A DNA stretch of 64,000 bases from contig NZ_JAHLYP010000039.1 of the NCBI RefSeq assembly GCF_025127995.1, positions 1-64,000 on the forward strand. Direction: 5' to 3'. This DNA comes from Synechococcus sp. CS-1332 (lineage in GTDB: Bacteria; Cyanobacteriota; Cyanobacteriia; PCC-6307; Cyanobiaceae). Positions 1 to 8,466 of the stretch are shown here, piece after piece (the first letter of the stretch is position 1; every line of letters starts with the position of its first letter). The notes below the pieces were generated by a model, which made no database searches, was not told where the DNA came from, and was given only the letters and a program-made list of their open reading frames with translations. A program made the position numbers and the translations under genes.

Positions 1-1
1 C

Positions 2-376
<375 letters not shown>

Positions 377-398
377 TCTTGCTCCCCTTCCGAGCTAT

Positions 399-428
399 GA
401 GCCCCCTGTGCAAGCAGGGGGCTTTTTC
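399..428 (+). terminator. Rho-independent terminator of psbA
   Basis: A 9-bp stem AGCCCCCTG / CAGGGGGCT with a 5-nt loop is followed directly by TTTTTC. It lies 23 bp after the psbA stop codon. Confidence 0.9.
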
Positions 429-520
429 ATGGTCGTCACATGGCCTTCATCCGCAGCCAGGATCTGCCGCCCCAGAGGCGAGTTGTCCGAGCCTTGTCTG
501 CAACGACTGCAGGCAACGCC

Positions 521-1228
521 ATGACGGCTGACGCTCACCATGACCCCTTGCCCTCCTGGCGGGAGGGGGCCGTCAAGAACGGCCTGCTCAACTTCGTTGA
601 AAGTGTGAGCAACCCTGGCAGCCCCGACTTCGTCGCGCCGGATGAACGGATCGCCGTGTTTGACAACGACGGCACGCTCTGGTCGGAGCAGCCGATGTAC
701 GTGCAGATGGCCTTTGCCCTTGAAAGGGCCAGGCAGCTGGTGGTCGAGCGCAGCGACCTGGCCCGGGATCCGCTCGTGGTCGCGGCGGCGGCCGAAGACA
801 TGGACACCCTGATGGGCGTTCCTTACACCGAGCTCGTTTACCAGCCGATGCTGGAACTGCTGGCCTACATGCGCGCCAGGAATTTCAGCAACTGGATCGT
901 GACCGGCGGTGGTGCAGAGTTCGTGCGGCTGTTCGCCGAAGCGGCCTACGGCATTCCACCGGATCGGGTGATCGGCTCGACCTTGCTGTTGCGCTACGGC
1001 GACGAGGACGGCCAGCCAACCCTGCGGCGCGAACCCGTGGTCGATTTCATCAACGATGGTGATGGCAAGCCGGTGGGCCTTCAGCGGGCGATCGGTCGCC
1101 GCCCGATCGCAGCCTTTGGTAACTCCGATGGCGACCTTGCAATGCTTCGCTGGACCACCGCTGGTGCAGGGCGGCGATTGGAGCCAGGTGTTTGGCTCTT
1201 CCCTGGACCAAGGGTGACCCTTCGATGA
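521..1228 (+). CDS. HAD-superfamily phosphatase, C-terminally shortened
   Basis: A HAD-type hydrolase (phosphoserine phosphatase-like or nonspecific acid phosphatase-like); the substrate cannot be read. Seen in order: motif I FDNDGTLW with the nucleophile Asp, a motif II region WIVTGGGAEF, a conserved Lys in GDGKPVG and motif IV AFGNSDGDLAML. Family members usually continue 25-35 residues after motif IV, often through an HHTDAERE-like segment. Here the frame diverges after WTTAGAGRRL into an unrelated short tail and stops. The ATG at 521 is preferred because the conserved region starts soon after it; an in-frame ATG at 440 would add 27 residues with no recognisable signal peptide. All catalytic motifs remain, so it may still be active, but a frameshifted or truncated relic is equally possible. 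Confidence 0.6.
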   Translation: MTADAHHDPLPSWREGAVKNGLLNFVESVSNPGSPDFVAPDERIAVFDNDGTLWSEQPMYVQMAFALERARQLVVERSDLARDPLVVAAAAEDMDTLMGVPYTELVYQPMLELLAYMRARNFSNWIVTGGGAEFVRLFAEAAYGIPPDRVIGSTLLLRYGDEDGQPTLRREPVVDFINDGDGKPVGLQRAIGRRPIAAFGNSDGDLAMLRWTTAGAGRRLEPGVWLFPGPRVTLR

Positions 1229-1326
1229 TCAGGCGTTCCCCCCCTTCCACCTGGTAGGAACGGTAGTGCCGTCGGCGCGCTTCGCCGTTCTTCCGCCTGC
1301 TGGATCGCTCCTTCGGATTCAGGGTC

Positions 1327-1800
1327 TTGGTCGCGGCAACGCTCTCCTTTGGAAGGCTTGCCCTGGCCAACCGTTTCGAACATTGTCATGATCCAGCGTG
1401 CCAACCCGATGGCCTGACCAGCGACTTTCTGGACATCGTCAGCATCGGCAATGTTGCGTCATTCAGTAGTGTTACCGCCGCCATCGTTTACCTGCTCGAA
1501 GCCACCAAGCGCAAAGAGCGGGAGCACCATGAACTGTTTGAACGTCTGCTGGTCCAGCGCCAGGCAAGCGCTTCCAACAGCCTCGGTCGGCTGAGGACTC
1601 TTGAGAATCTCTCCGCCGCAGGACTCTGGCAAGACGACTTCGATCTGGTCAGGGCTGACTTCAGTCATTCCGATCTGACCGGCGCTGATCTCAGAGGCGC
1701 CAATGATGCAGGGGCCAATGCCCCGGGAGCTGAACTGAACCAGATGCGCTTTGACGGGCGGCTTCAGGGCCAGGGCGGCTCAGACGTTGCCAACGGCTGA
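1327..1800 (+). CDS. Pentapeptide-repeat protein, probably a degraded fragment
   Basis: The reading frame has a hydrophobic stretch near residues 33-55 (IVSIGNVASFSSVTAAIVYL), a charged helical part (ATKRKEREHHELFERLL) and then a short run of A(D/N)LxG-like pentapeptides (FSHSDLTGADLRGAN). The repeat series then decays into non-repeating sequence. Pentapeptide repeats form a right-handed beta helix, but far too few repeats are present for a stable one. The only start at this point is TTG with no convincing ribosome binding site. I infer a decayed membrane-anchored pentapeptide protein rather than a working gene. It follows the shortened phosphatase, so this whole stretch looks eroded. Confidence 0.4.
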   Translation: MVAATLSFGRLALANRFEHCHDPACQPDGLTSDFLDIVSIGNVASFSSVTAAIVYLLEATKRKEREHHELFERLLVQRQASASNSLGRLRTLENLSAAGLWQDDFDLVRADFSHSDLTGADLRGANDAGANAPGAELNQMRFDGRLQGQGGSDVANG

Positions 1801-1810
1801 AGGTGCAGCC

Positions 1811-2173
1811 TCAGCCGACAAGCCTGGTCAGGGCCTCCTGCGATAGGGACGAATTGACGAAAGACAGGCCCGCGTAGGTGTTGAACCCGGTGTCCCTCAC
1901 CCAGCACACCTTGCAGCGGAGGCTGATCCTCGAAGCCGTGTCGTACTCGAGCACCAGGATGACAACGTCATCGTCCTCTTCGACGTCAAGAGTCCCCTGT
2001 CGCACCACACAGGCCCCCTTCTCGCTGACGTCGCGAAGGTTGACGAACACCGACTGCTTGGAGGCCAGCTTCAGGCTGACGGAGACACCGACAGGGACAT
2101 GGAGCCTTGGAGCACGGCGTTTCTCCTCAGGATGCAGATCGTTATCGTTGGTCATGAATGGCGCGACAGCCAT
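1811..2173 (-). CDS. PilZ-domain protein
   Basis: A single-domain protein of 120 residues. The PilZ signature is visible as KRRAPRLHVPV (RxxxR) near residue 19 and DVSEKGACVVRQG (DxSxxG) near residue 48, followed by beta-strand-like sequence ending in CWVRDTGFNTYAGLSF. PilZ domains usually bind cyclic-di-GMP and often act on motility or surface functions. Its output partner is unknown. A second protein of the same build lies at 36974-37393, with matching GACVVRxGxLxVxE and a similar C-terminal strand. The start could be the ATG at 2173 or the one six codons later at 2155; neither has a clear Shine-Dalgarno sequence. Confidence 0.75.
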   Translation of the reverse strand: MAVAPFMTNDNDLHPEEKRRAPRLHVPVGVSVSLKLASKQSVFVNLRDVSEKGACVVRQGTLDVEEDDDVVILVLEYDTASRISLRCKVCWVRDTGFNTYAGLSFVNSSLSQEALTRLVG

Positions 2174-2665
2174 CGCAATGGAGTGATCCGGTGTAATCCG
2201 GAAATTCTAGGTCTGGTTTTTTCCCAAGGCCACCACCTGCGTTCTGTAGGTTTTTGATCCGGCCCAGGCTGGAGCCGCATGGAGATCGGCTATGGTTGTT
2301 ACATCCGGCAGAAGCCGGCGAACCTGTAGTTCGCCTTCGCCGGATCCAGCACCGAGCCGCCCCGCGCTTCCTGGGGACGGTCCACCAGGTCCAGCAACGA
2401 CTGCCGTGTGCGATTCCCCGCGTGGGAACGGCAGCCTCCCGGTGCGAGATCCATATCCCCTTGTTCTCATTTCCTATGAACACCCTTTCCAGGCGTCCGT
2501 CGCCCTCGACTCGTCCCAGTTCGTCCCCTGCCGTCTCCAGCAGGGGCACCGCCTATCCCAGTTGCCTGCTGGTGGCCAGGCCGCCGCGCCACGACCCCTC
2601 CCAGCACCTCCTCACCTGGGAGGACCTGCTCGGCCGCCGCTGACGCTGCGTCCCTACCTGGCCGA
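2174..2665. other. Intergenic stretch without a supported gene
   Basis: About 490 bp between the divergent PilZ gene and the 3' end of the secreted-protein gene. Several open frames exist on both strands, but they are Pro/Arg/Ser-rich, lack family motifs and lack good starts. I see no RNA gene. The first 50 bp presumably hold the PilZ promoter. Confidence 0.4.
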
Positions 2666-3178
2666 TCAATCGTCGTCGTCGTCCCAGCCGCGGTGTTTCT
2701 CCAGCCCGTAGGCGCGCCCGGGGGGTGCCAACAGCACGCGATTGTCGTTCCGCTGGAAAGCACGCCAGCGATCGCGTGCCTCCTTGGCCTGCCTGGCCTG
2801 GGCGGCCCGCACCCGCGGCGCGTAGACGTTGCGGTACCAGTCGTCTCGGACGAACTGCACCGGCATGTTGCAAGCCTGATAAAGGCCGCAATAGCGCCCC
2901 CAGTCCCGGGCTTGATTCATGGGCACCCGCAGGTAGACCGGCTGAGTGGCGGCCTGGGTCCAGCGGTCGCGTCCCCTGGAATCGGGCCTGACGATGACCG
3001 GCCCGTAGCCGTAAACCGGCGGCGGGGTCTGGTTGCCGAGGTTGATCGGGCCGAAATATCCGGGCTGGCCCAGTTGCAGGGTCAGGGAGGTCTGGGCCTG
3101 GACCGGGGTGTAGACGATGCCAGCGCCACAGACCACCACCAGGGCGGCATGGAACAGGCGAGATGAACGGCTGATCAT
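2666..3178 (-). CDS. Small secreted protein, function unknown
   Basis: A 170-residue protein starting at the ATG at 3178, which is preceded by GGAG at a suitable distance. Residues 1-27 form a typical signal peptide: charged MISRSSRLF, hydrophobic core HAALVVVCGAGIVYT, and an AQA-type cleavage site. The mature part has a Pro/Tyr-rich segment (NQTPPPVYGYGPVIV), a pair of cysteines in YCGLYQACN, an Arg/Ala-rich helix and an Asp-rich C-terminus (GWDDDDD). It is probably exported to the periplasm or outside. No family was recognised. An upstream ATG at 3226 would bury the signal peptide and is rejected. Confidence 0.6.
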   Translation of the reverse strand: MISRSSRLFHAALVVVCGAGIVYTPVQAQTSLTLQLGQPGYFGPINLGNQTPPPVYGYGPVIVRPDSRGRDRWTQAATQPVYLRVPMNQARDWGRYCGLYQACNMPVQFVRDDWYRNVYAPRVRAAQARQAKEARDRWRAFQRNDNRVLLAPPGRAYGLEKHRGWDDDDD

Positions 3179-3279
3179 GGTGGAAGCTCCGTTGCCCCCC
3201 AAGACAAACGCTTCCGGATGACTCACCGCTTACCGGCGTGGGGGCCACCTGTGACCGGACGTGACAGGTCGGCGAGTCG

Positions 3280-3906
3280 TCAGGTGGCTGGGAGCGGCTC
3301 CAGCAGGCCATAGGGGGAGTAGTGACGTTCGATCCGGCAGCGGACATCGGCGTCAACCTGCCAGGTGAGCGACACCTGCACGGGCCCTGGCTGGGTTGGG
3401 TGATGAACGATCACCACCTCCACGTTGCCGTCCAGGCTCCAGCAGGTGGCGGATTCACCGTCCACCTCCATGGACTGCAGGCTGGCGATCAGTGGCGCGT
3501 CGGGGCCGGAATCCGTGACGCCCGGCCGCCATTCCCTGGCATAGGTGAGGCTGTCGACGCTGTCGACGCCATGGCGCAGCACGATCCGGCGGCGGCGGTC
3601 GCCGTGGGCGACGCACAGCTCGGCGATCCAGGGCCAGGGGCCGGTGCGATCGATGCCCAGGCTCCAGTGGCCGGCGGTACTGATCTGCATGGCCGCGGGC
3701 GGCTCGCTGAAGCGCATCGGCACGGTGCGCCCGGAGCTGAGGTAGGTGAGGGCGGCTTCGATGGTGCCGTCCTGGTCGGTGACCAGCAGGCGGGTGGGGA
3801 AACGTTCGATCTCGCGGCCATCGGGGCCCAGGCGGGCGAACAGTCCCTCCCAGCAGCCACCGTTCACCTCCATCAACCTCTGTCGGGGTGGGGCGCTCAA
3901 CGTCAT
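3280..3906 (-). CDS. Cyanobacterial DUF3598-like (lipocalin-type) protein, tentative
   Basis: A protein of about 208 residues, dominated by alternating beta-strand patterns. It opens with NGGCWEGLFARLGPDGREIE, where W-E-G-F plus a following strand resembles the start of lipocalin-fold cyanobacterial proteins such as DUF3598. Strands such as AAMQISTAGHWSLGIDR and IERHYSPYGLLEPL follow. Such beta-barrels may bind small hydrophobic ligands, but no ligand is predictable here. I place the start at the ATG at 3906 because similarity to the fold begins just after it; ATGs at 3942 and 4065 would only add low-complexity residues. The family assignment is from memory of the pattern and is uncertain; the coding call itself is stronger. 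Confidence 0.5.
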   Translation of the reverse strand: MTLSAPPRQRLMEVNGGCWEGLFARLGPDGREIERFPTRLLVTDQDGTIEAALTYLSSGRTVPMRFSEPPAAMQISTAGHWSLGIDRTGPWPWIAELCVAHGDRRRRIVLRHGVDSVDSLTYAREWRPGVTDSGPDAPLIASLQSMEVDGESATCWSLDGNVEVVIVHHPTQPGPVQVSLTWQVDADVRCRIERHYSPYGLLEPLPAT

Positions 3907-4075
3907 GGATGGCAGGGGGGAAGGCCCCCAGCATGGCGACATCAACCCGGCCAGCGAGACGTGGCTGACGGGGACTACCCGCCCATGGGGCTTGCCATTA
4001 TCCGGCGCACCGCGAATGAATCTGGCCGGTTGGGCTGATTGTGTTCTGAGCCGTAGGCAAGACAACTCAAAACGA

Positions 4076-4237
4076 TTAAACGAAATAGGCCACGATGAGT
4101 ACCAAAATCAGCACACCCAGGACCTCCACTCCAGAAATCCTGTAAAGGGGATGGCTGTCTTCGGCGAGCGTGAAGAGCCGATAGCGGCGCCTGATGGTGC
4201 GTTTCCTCAATATCTGAGTTGATTGCCGCTTTTGCAT
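4076..4237 (-). CDS. Very small protein with one C-terminal membrane helix
   Basis: About 53 residues from the ATG at 4237. It has a basic N-terminus (QILRKRTIRRRYRLF), a short linker and a hydrophobic C-terminal helix VEVLGVLILVLIVAYFV that ends the protein. The tail-anchored layout is typical of small cyanobacterial membrane proteins. A longer frame from 4330 adds Cys/Ala-rich sequence with no support. There is no recognised family and the call is weak. Confidence 0.35.
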   Translation of the reverse strand: MQKRQSTQILRKRTIRRRYRLFTLAEDSHPLYRISGVEVLGVLILVLIVAYFV

Positions 4238-4450
4238 AGCCCATCTCTGCCAGCGGCCAACGGCAGTCACGACGGCAGATGCTGCCGGATCGCGACCGCA
4301 GCAACACGGCTGGGTAATGCGGAAAATCATGTGATCTTAGCCGCCCTTTTAGGCTGTGAGTGCTTTGTTCACACCACGTTTCACTCCGGCGACCAGGCTC
4401 CGATGCGGGGCCATCACCATGGAGCTAGGCGCCACGCCTTCCTACCCGGT

Positions 4451-5731
4451 TTAGGAGTGCGCCGGGGGTTGGGGTTGCTGCCTCGGCGGCGCAGGCAGAC
4501 GGGTGCTCACCAGCCAGGCCAGCCCCACCAGCAAGGCGGAGCTCCACAGGCAAGCCTGCAGACCTCCCACAAGGAAGAGCCCGCCCGAGAGCACCGTGCC
4601 GAGCAGGCGGCCACCGGCATTGGCCATGTAGTAAAAGCCGACATTCATGCTCACCGATTCGGCATCCGTATAGGCCAGGATCATGTAGCTGTGGATGGAG
4701 GAATTCATGGCGAACACCACGCCGAAGGCCGCCAATCCCACCACCACCGCCACACCGGGATTCCCCACCTCGCGCCAGAGGGCGATGGCGATCAGGGCCG
4801 GAATGGCGGTGAGCAGACCGCTCCAGAATGTCACGGCGGAGACACCTGGAGGAGCGCTCTGGCCCCAACTGCGCCGCAGGGCTGGAGCCGACCCCTGCAC
4901 CACGCCATAACCCATCACCCACAGGCCCATGAAGCCCCCCACCTCCCAGTAGCGCCAGCCGAGCGTGGTCTGCAGGAACACCGGCAGGGCCACGACAAAC
5001 CACACATCCCTGGCGCCGAAAAGGAAGAACCGGGCCAGCGAGATCACGTTGATGCCGCGGGACTTGGAGAACAACGCTGTGAAGGCGGGCTTTTCCTTCA
5101 TCCTGCCGATCTCCCCGGGCAGCACCAGGGTGAGCAGGAAGGCCAGGAACAGGCCGGCCGCCATGGCACCGACGGCGGCATTGAATCCAATCGTGGCGAG
5201 CAGCAGGCCGCCGAGGAAGAACCCCACCCCTTTGAGGGCGTTCTTGGAGCCGGTGAGGATCGCCACCCACTGGAACAGCTGATTCTCGCCCTTACTGTGG
5301 TCGTCGGGGGTTTCCGGAACCACGGACTTGATGGCACTTTTGGCGCTCATCTTGTTGAGATCCTTGGCGATGCCACTGAGGGCCTGGGCCACCATCACGT
5401 AGGCCACGCTCCACCATTTCGGCCAGCTGTCGGCGACGGGCACCAGCATCAGCAGGGCCGCCACCTGCATCAAGGTGCCGGCCCAGAGGGTGAGGCGCAG
5501 GCCGAAACGGGCCCCCAGCCAACCGCCGTAGAGGTTGGTGATGATGCCGAAGAATTCGTAGAAGAGAAACAGAAAGGCGATCTCCAGGGTGCTGTAGCCC
5601 AGCTCCCGGAAGTGGAACACCACCAGCATGCGCAAGGCGCCGTCGGTGAGGGTGAAGCACCAGTAGTTGGCCGTGACGACGCCGTACTGCTGCAGGGCCG
5701 TGAGCGAATGGCCTAATCCGTGCAGTTTCAT
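4451..5731 (-). CDS. arsJ: ArsJ, MFS exporter of 1-arseno-3-phosphoglycerate
   Basis: A major facilitator superfamily protein of 426 residues with about twelve membrane helices. It matches the ArsJ branch: N-terminal QQYGVVTANYWCFTLTDGALR, then FHFRELGYSTLEIAFLFLFYE, the cytoplasmic DLNKMSAKSAIK loop and SYMILAYTDAESVSMNVGFY. ArsJ exports the arsenate ester made by the neighbouring GAPDH; outside the cell the ester falls apart to arsenate, so the pair gives arsenate resistance. That pathway is established for arsJ-gapdh pairs; the assignment here rests on sequence plus the adjacent genes. I use the ATG at 5731, 7 bp after the gapdh stop, because conserved sequence starts there; an ATG at 5773 would overlap gapdh. 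Confidence 0.9.
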   Translation of the reverse strand: MKLHGLGHSLTALQQYGVVTANYWCFTLTDGALRMLVVFHFRELGYSTLEIAFLFLFYEFFGIITNLYGGWLGARFGLRLTLWAGTLMQVAALLMLVPVADSWPKWWSVAYVMVAQALSGIAKDLNKMSAKSAIKSVVPETPDDHSKGENQLFQWVAILTGSKNALKGVGFFLGGLLLATIGFNAAVGAMAAGLFLAFLLTLVLPGEIGRMKEKPAFTALFSKSRGINVISLARFFLFGARDVWFVVALPVFLQTTLGWRYWEVGGFMGLWVMGYGVVQGSAPALRRSWGQSAPPGVSAVTFWSGLLTAIPALIAIALWREVGNPGVAVVVGLAAFGVVFAMNSSIHSYMILAYTDAESVSMNVGFYYMANAGGRLLGTVLSGGLFLVGGLQACLWSSALLVGLAWLVSTRLPAPPRQQPQPPAHS

Positions 5732-5738
5732 GGCCCGA

Positions 5739-6773
5739 TCACGCCCCCACGGGCCCATCCAGGCCGACCACATGGCAGGCCAGATCCGCCATCCGGCAGC
5801 TGTAGCCCCATTCGTTGTCGTACCAGGCGTAGACCTTCAGCTGGGTGCCATTGATCACCATCGTGGAGAGCGCATCGACGATCGAACTGCGGCAGTCGTT
5901 GAGGTAGTCGACCGACACCAGGGGCCGCTCCTCATAGCCCAGGATGCCCAGCAGCGGGCCCTCCGCCGCCGCCGCGAAAGCGCCGTTCACCTCCTCCACC
6001 GTCACGGCGCGCTCCAGCTCGAACACCGCATCGGTGAGCGAGGCATTGAGCAGGGGCACGCGCACGGCGTGGCCGTTGAGCTTGCCCTGCAGCTCCGGGA
6101 AGATCAGGCCGATGGCCTTGGCCGAGCCGGTGGTGGTGGGAATCAGGCTCTGCATGCAGGAGCGGGCCCGGCGCAGATCGCTCTTGAAGCTGTCGATCAC
6201 CACCTGGGTGTTGGTGATGTTGTGCAGGGTGGTGATCGAGCCATGGCGGATGCCGAAGCTCTGCTGCACCACCTGAACCACCGGCGCCAGGCAGTTGGTG
6301 GTGCAGGAGGCGGCGGTGAGGATCCGGTGCCGTTCCGGCCGGTAGGTGCCGTGGTTGATGCCGAAGACGATGTTGGGGATTTCGATGCCGTCCAGCTCGC
6401 CCTTCACGGGGCAGGCCACGATCACCCGTCGAACGCCGGCCTGTTGCAGGTAGGGGGCGAGGGTCTCGGGGGTCTTGAATTTGCCGCTGCACTCGAGCAC
6501 CAGTTCCACCCCCGCCGCCTGCCAGGGCACCTGCGCCGGATCGCTCTGCCGCGACCATCCCACCCGGGTTTCGTCCACCGTGAAACCATCGCCATCGGCC
6601 ACGGCCGGCCGGCTCCAGCGGCCATGCACCGAGTCGAACTCCAGCAGGTGGGCCGCGGTGGCGGCGTCGCCGGCGTTGTCGTTGACGTGCACCAGCTCGA
6701 TGCCCGGCCGGCCCCAGAGGGCACGGAACACCAGCCGTCCGATCCGCCCGAAGCCGTTGATGCCGATCTTCAC
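5739..6773 (-). CDS. ArsJ-associated glyceraldehyde-3-phosphate dehydrogenase
   Basis: A type I GAPDH of 344 residues. It has the NAD-binding start [20 protein letters not shown], the active-site SCTTNCLAP with catalytic Cys, the phosphate-site region [19 protein letters not shown] and the C-terminal [12 protein letters not shown]. In ars operons this enzyme uses arsenate in place of phosphate to make 1-arseno-3-phosphoglycerate, the substrate of ArsJ. The gene lies directly upstream of arsJ with a 7-bp gap and diverges from arsR across 53 bp, so this is the detoxification copy rather than the glycolytic or Calvin-cycle gap2. Expression is expected to be repressed by the adjacent ArsR. Confidence 0.92.
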   Translation of the reverse strand: MKIGINGFGRIGRLVFRALWGRPGIELVHVNDNAGDAATAAHLLEFDSVHGRWSRPAVADGDGFTVDETRVGWSRQSDPAQVPWQAAGVELVLECSGKFKTPETLAPYLQQAGVRRVIVACPVKGELDGIEIPNIVFGINHGTYRPERHRILTAASCTTNCLAPVVQVVQQSFGIRHGSITTLHNITNTQVVIDSFKSDLRRARSCMQSLIPTTTGSAKAIGLIFPELQGKLNGHAVRVPLLNASLTDAVFELERAVTVEEVNGAFAAAAEGPLLGILGYEERPLVSVDYLNDCRSSIVDALSTMVINGTQLKVYAWYDNEWGYSCRMADLACHVVGLDGPVGA

Positions 6774-6803
6774 AGCGCCTGCCGCGACATCTCCCTATCG
6801 TCA

Positions 6804-6821
6804 CATCAGCCACAGTTGATG
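6804..6821. promoter_or_regulatory. Candidate ArsR operator between arsR and gapdh
   Basis: The 53-bp divergent intergenic region contains the interrupted inverted repeat CATCA-N8-TGATG, six bp before the arsR ATG. ArsR/SmtB repressors bind imperfect dyads in this position. The assignment is inferred from location and symmetry only. Confidence 0.4.
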
Positions 6822-6826
6822 GATTT

Positions 6827-7180
6827 ATGGCCGGATTAAGGACGGCCCGCTCCTCCTCGGCTCTCTGTGAGCCGGCCCCCCTGCAGGCCGATGAGGCGCG
6901 CCTGCTGCTGCGGGCCCTGGCCGATCCGATCCGTCTGCAGGTGATCGAGGCCCTGGGCGACGGCGAACGCTGCGTCTGCGACCTCACCGGTGAGCTGGGC
7001 CTGGCCCAGTCGAAGCTCTCGTTTCACCTCAAGGTGCTCAAGGACACGGGCCTGCTGGCTGACCGCCAGAGCGGCCGCTGGGTGTATTACCGCCTGCAAC
7101 CCGACGCCCTGGAGCGCCTGCGGGCCTGGCTCGCTGACCTGGCGGCCAGCTGCACCGCCCCGGCCCAGCCCTGCTGCTGA
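6827..7180 (+). CDS. arsR: ArsR-family arsenic-responsive repressor
   Basis: A winged-helix repressor of 117 residues. It shows LLLRALADPIRLQVIEALGD, the metalloid-binding ERCVCDLTGELG (CxC of the classic alpha-3 site), the recognition helix LAQSKLSFHLKVLKDTGLL and the wing RQSGRWVYYRL. The C-terminus SCTAPAQPCC holds three more cysteines that may complete an As(III) site, as in ArsRs with CxC plus C-terminal ligands. It is transcribed away from gapdh-arsJ over a short shared promoter region, the usual autoregulated layout. Binding of As(III) would release the DNA and induce export. Confidence 0.93.
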   Translation: MAGLRTARSSSALCEPAPLQADEARLLLRALADPIRLQVIEALGDGERCVCDLTGELGLAQSKLSFHLKVLKDTGLLADRQSGRWVYYRLQPDALERLRAWLADLAASCTAPAQPCC

Positions 7181-7224
7181 GGGTCCGGGCGGCGCCATGC
7201 TGGGGCGCAGCACCGGCTCTCCCC

Positions 7225-7629
7225 ATGCTGCGCTTCCTGCTCAATCTCCTCTGGTTCGTGCTCGGGGGCTTCGTGATGGGTCTGGGCTGGTGGCTGGCCG
7301 GACTGGTGGCGGCGGTCACGATCGTGGGGATCCCCTGGGCCCGGGCCTGCTTCGTGATCGGCAACTTCTCCTTCTGGCCGTTCGGCTACGAGGCTGTCAG
7401 CCGCCGGGAGCTCACCGGCCGCATGGATTTCGGCACCGGACCTCTGGGGCTGATCGGCAACGTGATCTGGTTCCTGCTGGCCGGCTGGTGGCTGGCGATC
7501 GGCCATCTCAGCGCAGCGGTGGCCTGTTTCGTGACGATCGTGGGCATCCCCTTCGGCATCCAGCACATCAAGCTGGCCCTGATCGCCCTGGCCCCGATCG
7601 GCCTGCAGGTGGTGCCGGTGCGGCGCTAA
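7225..7629 (+). CDS. yccF: YccF-family inner membrane protein
   Basis: A 134-residue protein with two similar halves, each having a hydrophobic segment and a TIVGIPxG-type motif: AVTIVGIPWARACFVIGNFSFWPFG near residues 30-54 and CFVTIVGIPFGIQHIKL near residues 93-109. This duplicated motif is diagnostic of the YccF (DUF307) family, integral membrane proteins of unknown biochemical role. It starts at the ATG at 7225, 44 bp after arsR on the same strand, but no ars link is known. Its stop overlaps the stop of the convergent PIN-toxin gene by 4 bp. Confidence 0.85.
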   Translation: MLRFLLNLLWFVLGGFVMGLGWWLAGLVAAVTIVGIPWARACFVIGNFSFWPFGYEAVSRRELTGRMDFGTGPLGLIGNVIWFLLAGWWLAIGHLSAAVACFVTIVGIPFGIQHIKLALIALAPIGLQVVPVRR

Positions 7630-8048
7630 TCCAGTGCTGGAGCCAGGCCCAGGGCCGCGGCGGCCTGTCGCATCCGGCCGTCGAAGCTGGCCAGATGGGA
7701 GCAGCGGCTGTGCAGGGCCACCGCCAGGTGAAGGGCATCACCGGCCCGCAATCCGAGAGCTGGATCCTGAAGCAGCTCGGCCGCCTGGCGGAAACGGTCC
7801 CGGTCGAGGGAGCGCAGTTCCACCCCGCCCAGCAGCAGACGCTCGAAATGCTCTCCGGCAGCCATACGGGCCTCCGGGCTGAGGCCGTGGTGGCGCTGCT
7901 TGATGCCGAGGGCGCTGCGGGTCTCGGTGATCAGCCAGTCGCTGCTGATCAGGGTGCCGCGGCACTGCTCCAGCCACGCCAGCGCCCGTGGGCTGAGCGC
8001 TTCCGGGGTCAGCAGGGCGACCACGACGCTGGTGTCCAGGTAGATCAC
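7626..8048 (-). CDS. vapC: PIN-domain toxin (VapC type)
   Basis: A 140-residue PIN ribonuclease. It begins MIYLDTSVVVALL with the first catalytic Asp, has a conserved Glu in LITETRSALG near residue 42, and the later acids in GLRAGDALHLAVAL and HLASFDGRM. VapC toxins cleave RNA, commonly tRNA or rRNA, and are held inactive by a cognate antitoxin. The antitoxin gene lies immediately upstream with a 13-bp gap. The pair sits just outside the left end of the 20.8-kb integrative element. Confidence 0.85.
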   Translation of the reverse strand: MIYLDTSVVVALLTPEALSPRALAWLEQCRGTLISSDWLITETRSALGIKQRHHGLSPEARMAAGEHFERLLLGGVELRSLDRDRFRQAAELLQDPALGLRAGDALHLAVALHSRCSHLASFDGRMRQAAAALGLAPALD

Positions 8049-8061
8049 CGGTGGCCCTGCC

Positions 8062-8460
8062 TCACCAGCGCTCCTGGCCCCGGCACGCTTCCATCACCGA
8101 AGCGGTGAGGGGCATGGTGGCCTGCAGCTGGCGCAGCTCGGCGGCAAGCGCGGTGCGATCCAGTCGTTGCAGGGGCTCCAGGCTCAGTCGGCCGCCGGGC
8201 CCAACGACGATCTCGATCGGGTCACCTTCCCGTAGCCCGGCTTGACGCAGGCACTCGGCAGGGATCCGGACAGCAAGACTGTTGCCCCATCGGCGGATCG
8301 CCTGCTGGAAGTGCCGGACAGGATCCTCCGGTCGGCGAATGGGCTGGGGTTGATTGGCCTGGGAAGGCGTCAAGGCGTCCAGCTCGGCCGATGCCGACGC
8401 GCTGTAGATACGCGACTCTACATCTGCTGGTTGTGCTTCGAGCCATGGATCCCCACCCAT
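8062..8460 (-). CDS. vapB: AbrB/MazE-type antitoxin of the adjacent PIN toxin
   Basis: The C-terminal part shows a swapped-hairpin DNA-binding domain: FQQAIRRWGNSLAVRIP, AECLRQAGLREGDPIEIVV and GRLSLEP, followed by a toxin-binding tail ending ACRGQERW. The N-terminus is unsettled. The ATG at 8460 gives 132 residues, with about 45 low-similarity residues before the domain. A TTG at 8373 would give a more typical length and would leave the dyad TGTAGA-N8-TCTACA (8403-8422) upstream as a possible operator. The open frame continues across the attachment repeat, so insertion of the element has replaced the DNA just upstream of this operon and may have changed its promoter. Confidence 0.75.
   Translation of the reverse strand: MGGDPWLEAQPADVESRIYSASASAELDALTPSQANQPQPIRRPEDPVRHFQQAIRRWGNSLAVRIPAECLRQAGLREGDPIEIVVGPGGRLSLEPLQRLDRTALAAELRQLQATMPLTASVMEACRGQERW
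8403..8422. promoter_or_regulatory. Dyad, candidate vapBC operator
   Basis: A perfect 6-bp inverted repeat TGTAGA-N8-TCTACA. Toxin-antitoxin operators are commonly such dyads close to the antitoxin start. If it is the operator, the antitoxin begins downstream of it, for example at the TTG at 8373. Confidence 0.3.
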
Positions 8461-8466
8461 TTCCAC

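Noticed and set aside
5667-6839. A 390-codon plus-strand frame across gapdh
   Set aside because: Antisense of gapdh with a His/Gln/Gly-rich sequence. The dehydrogenase motifs on the other strand are decisive.
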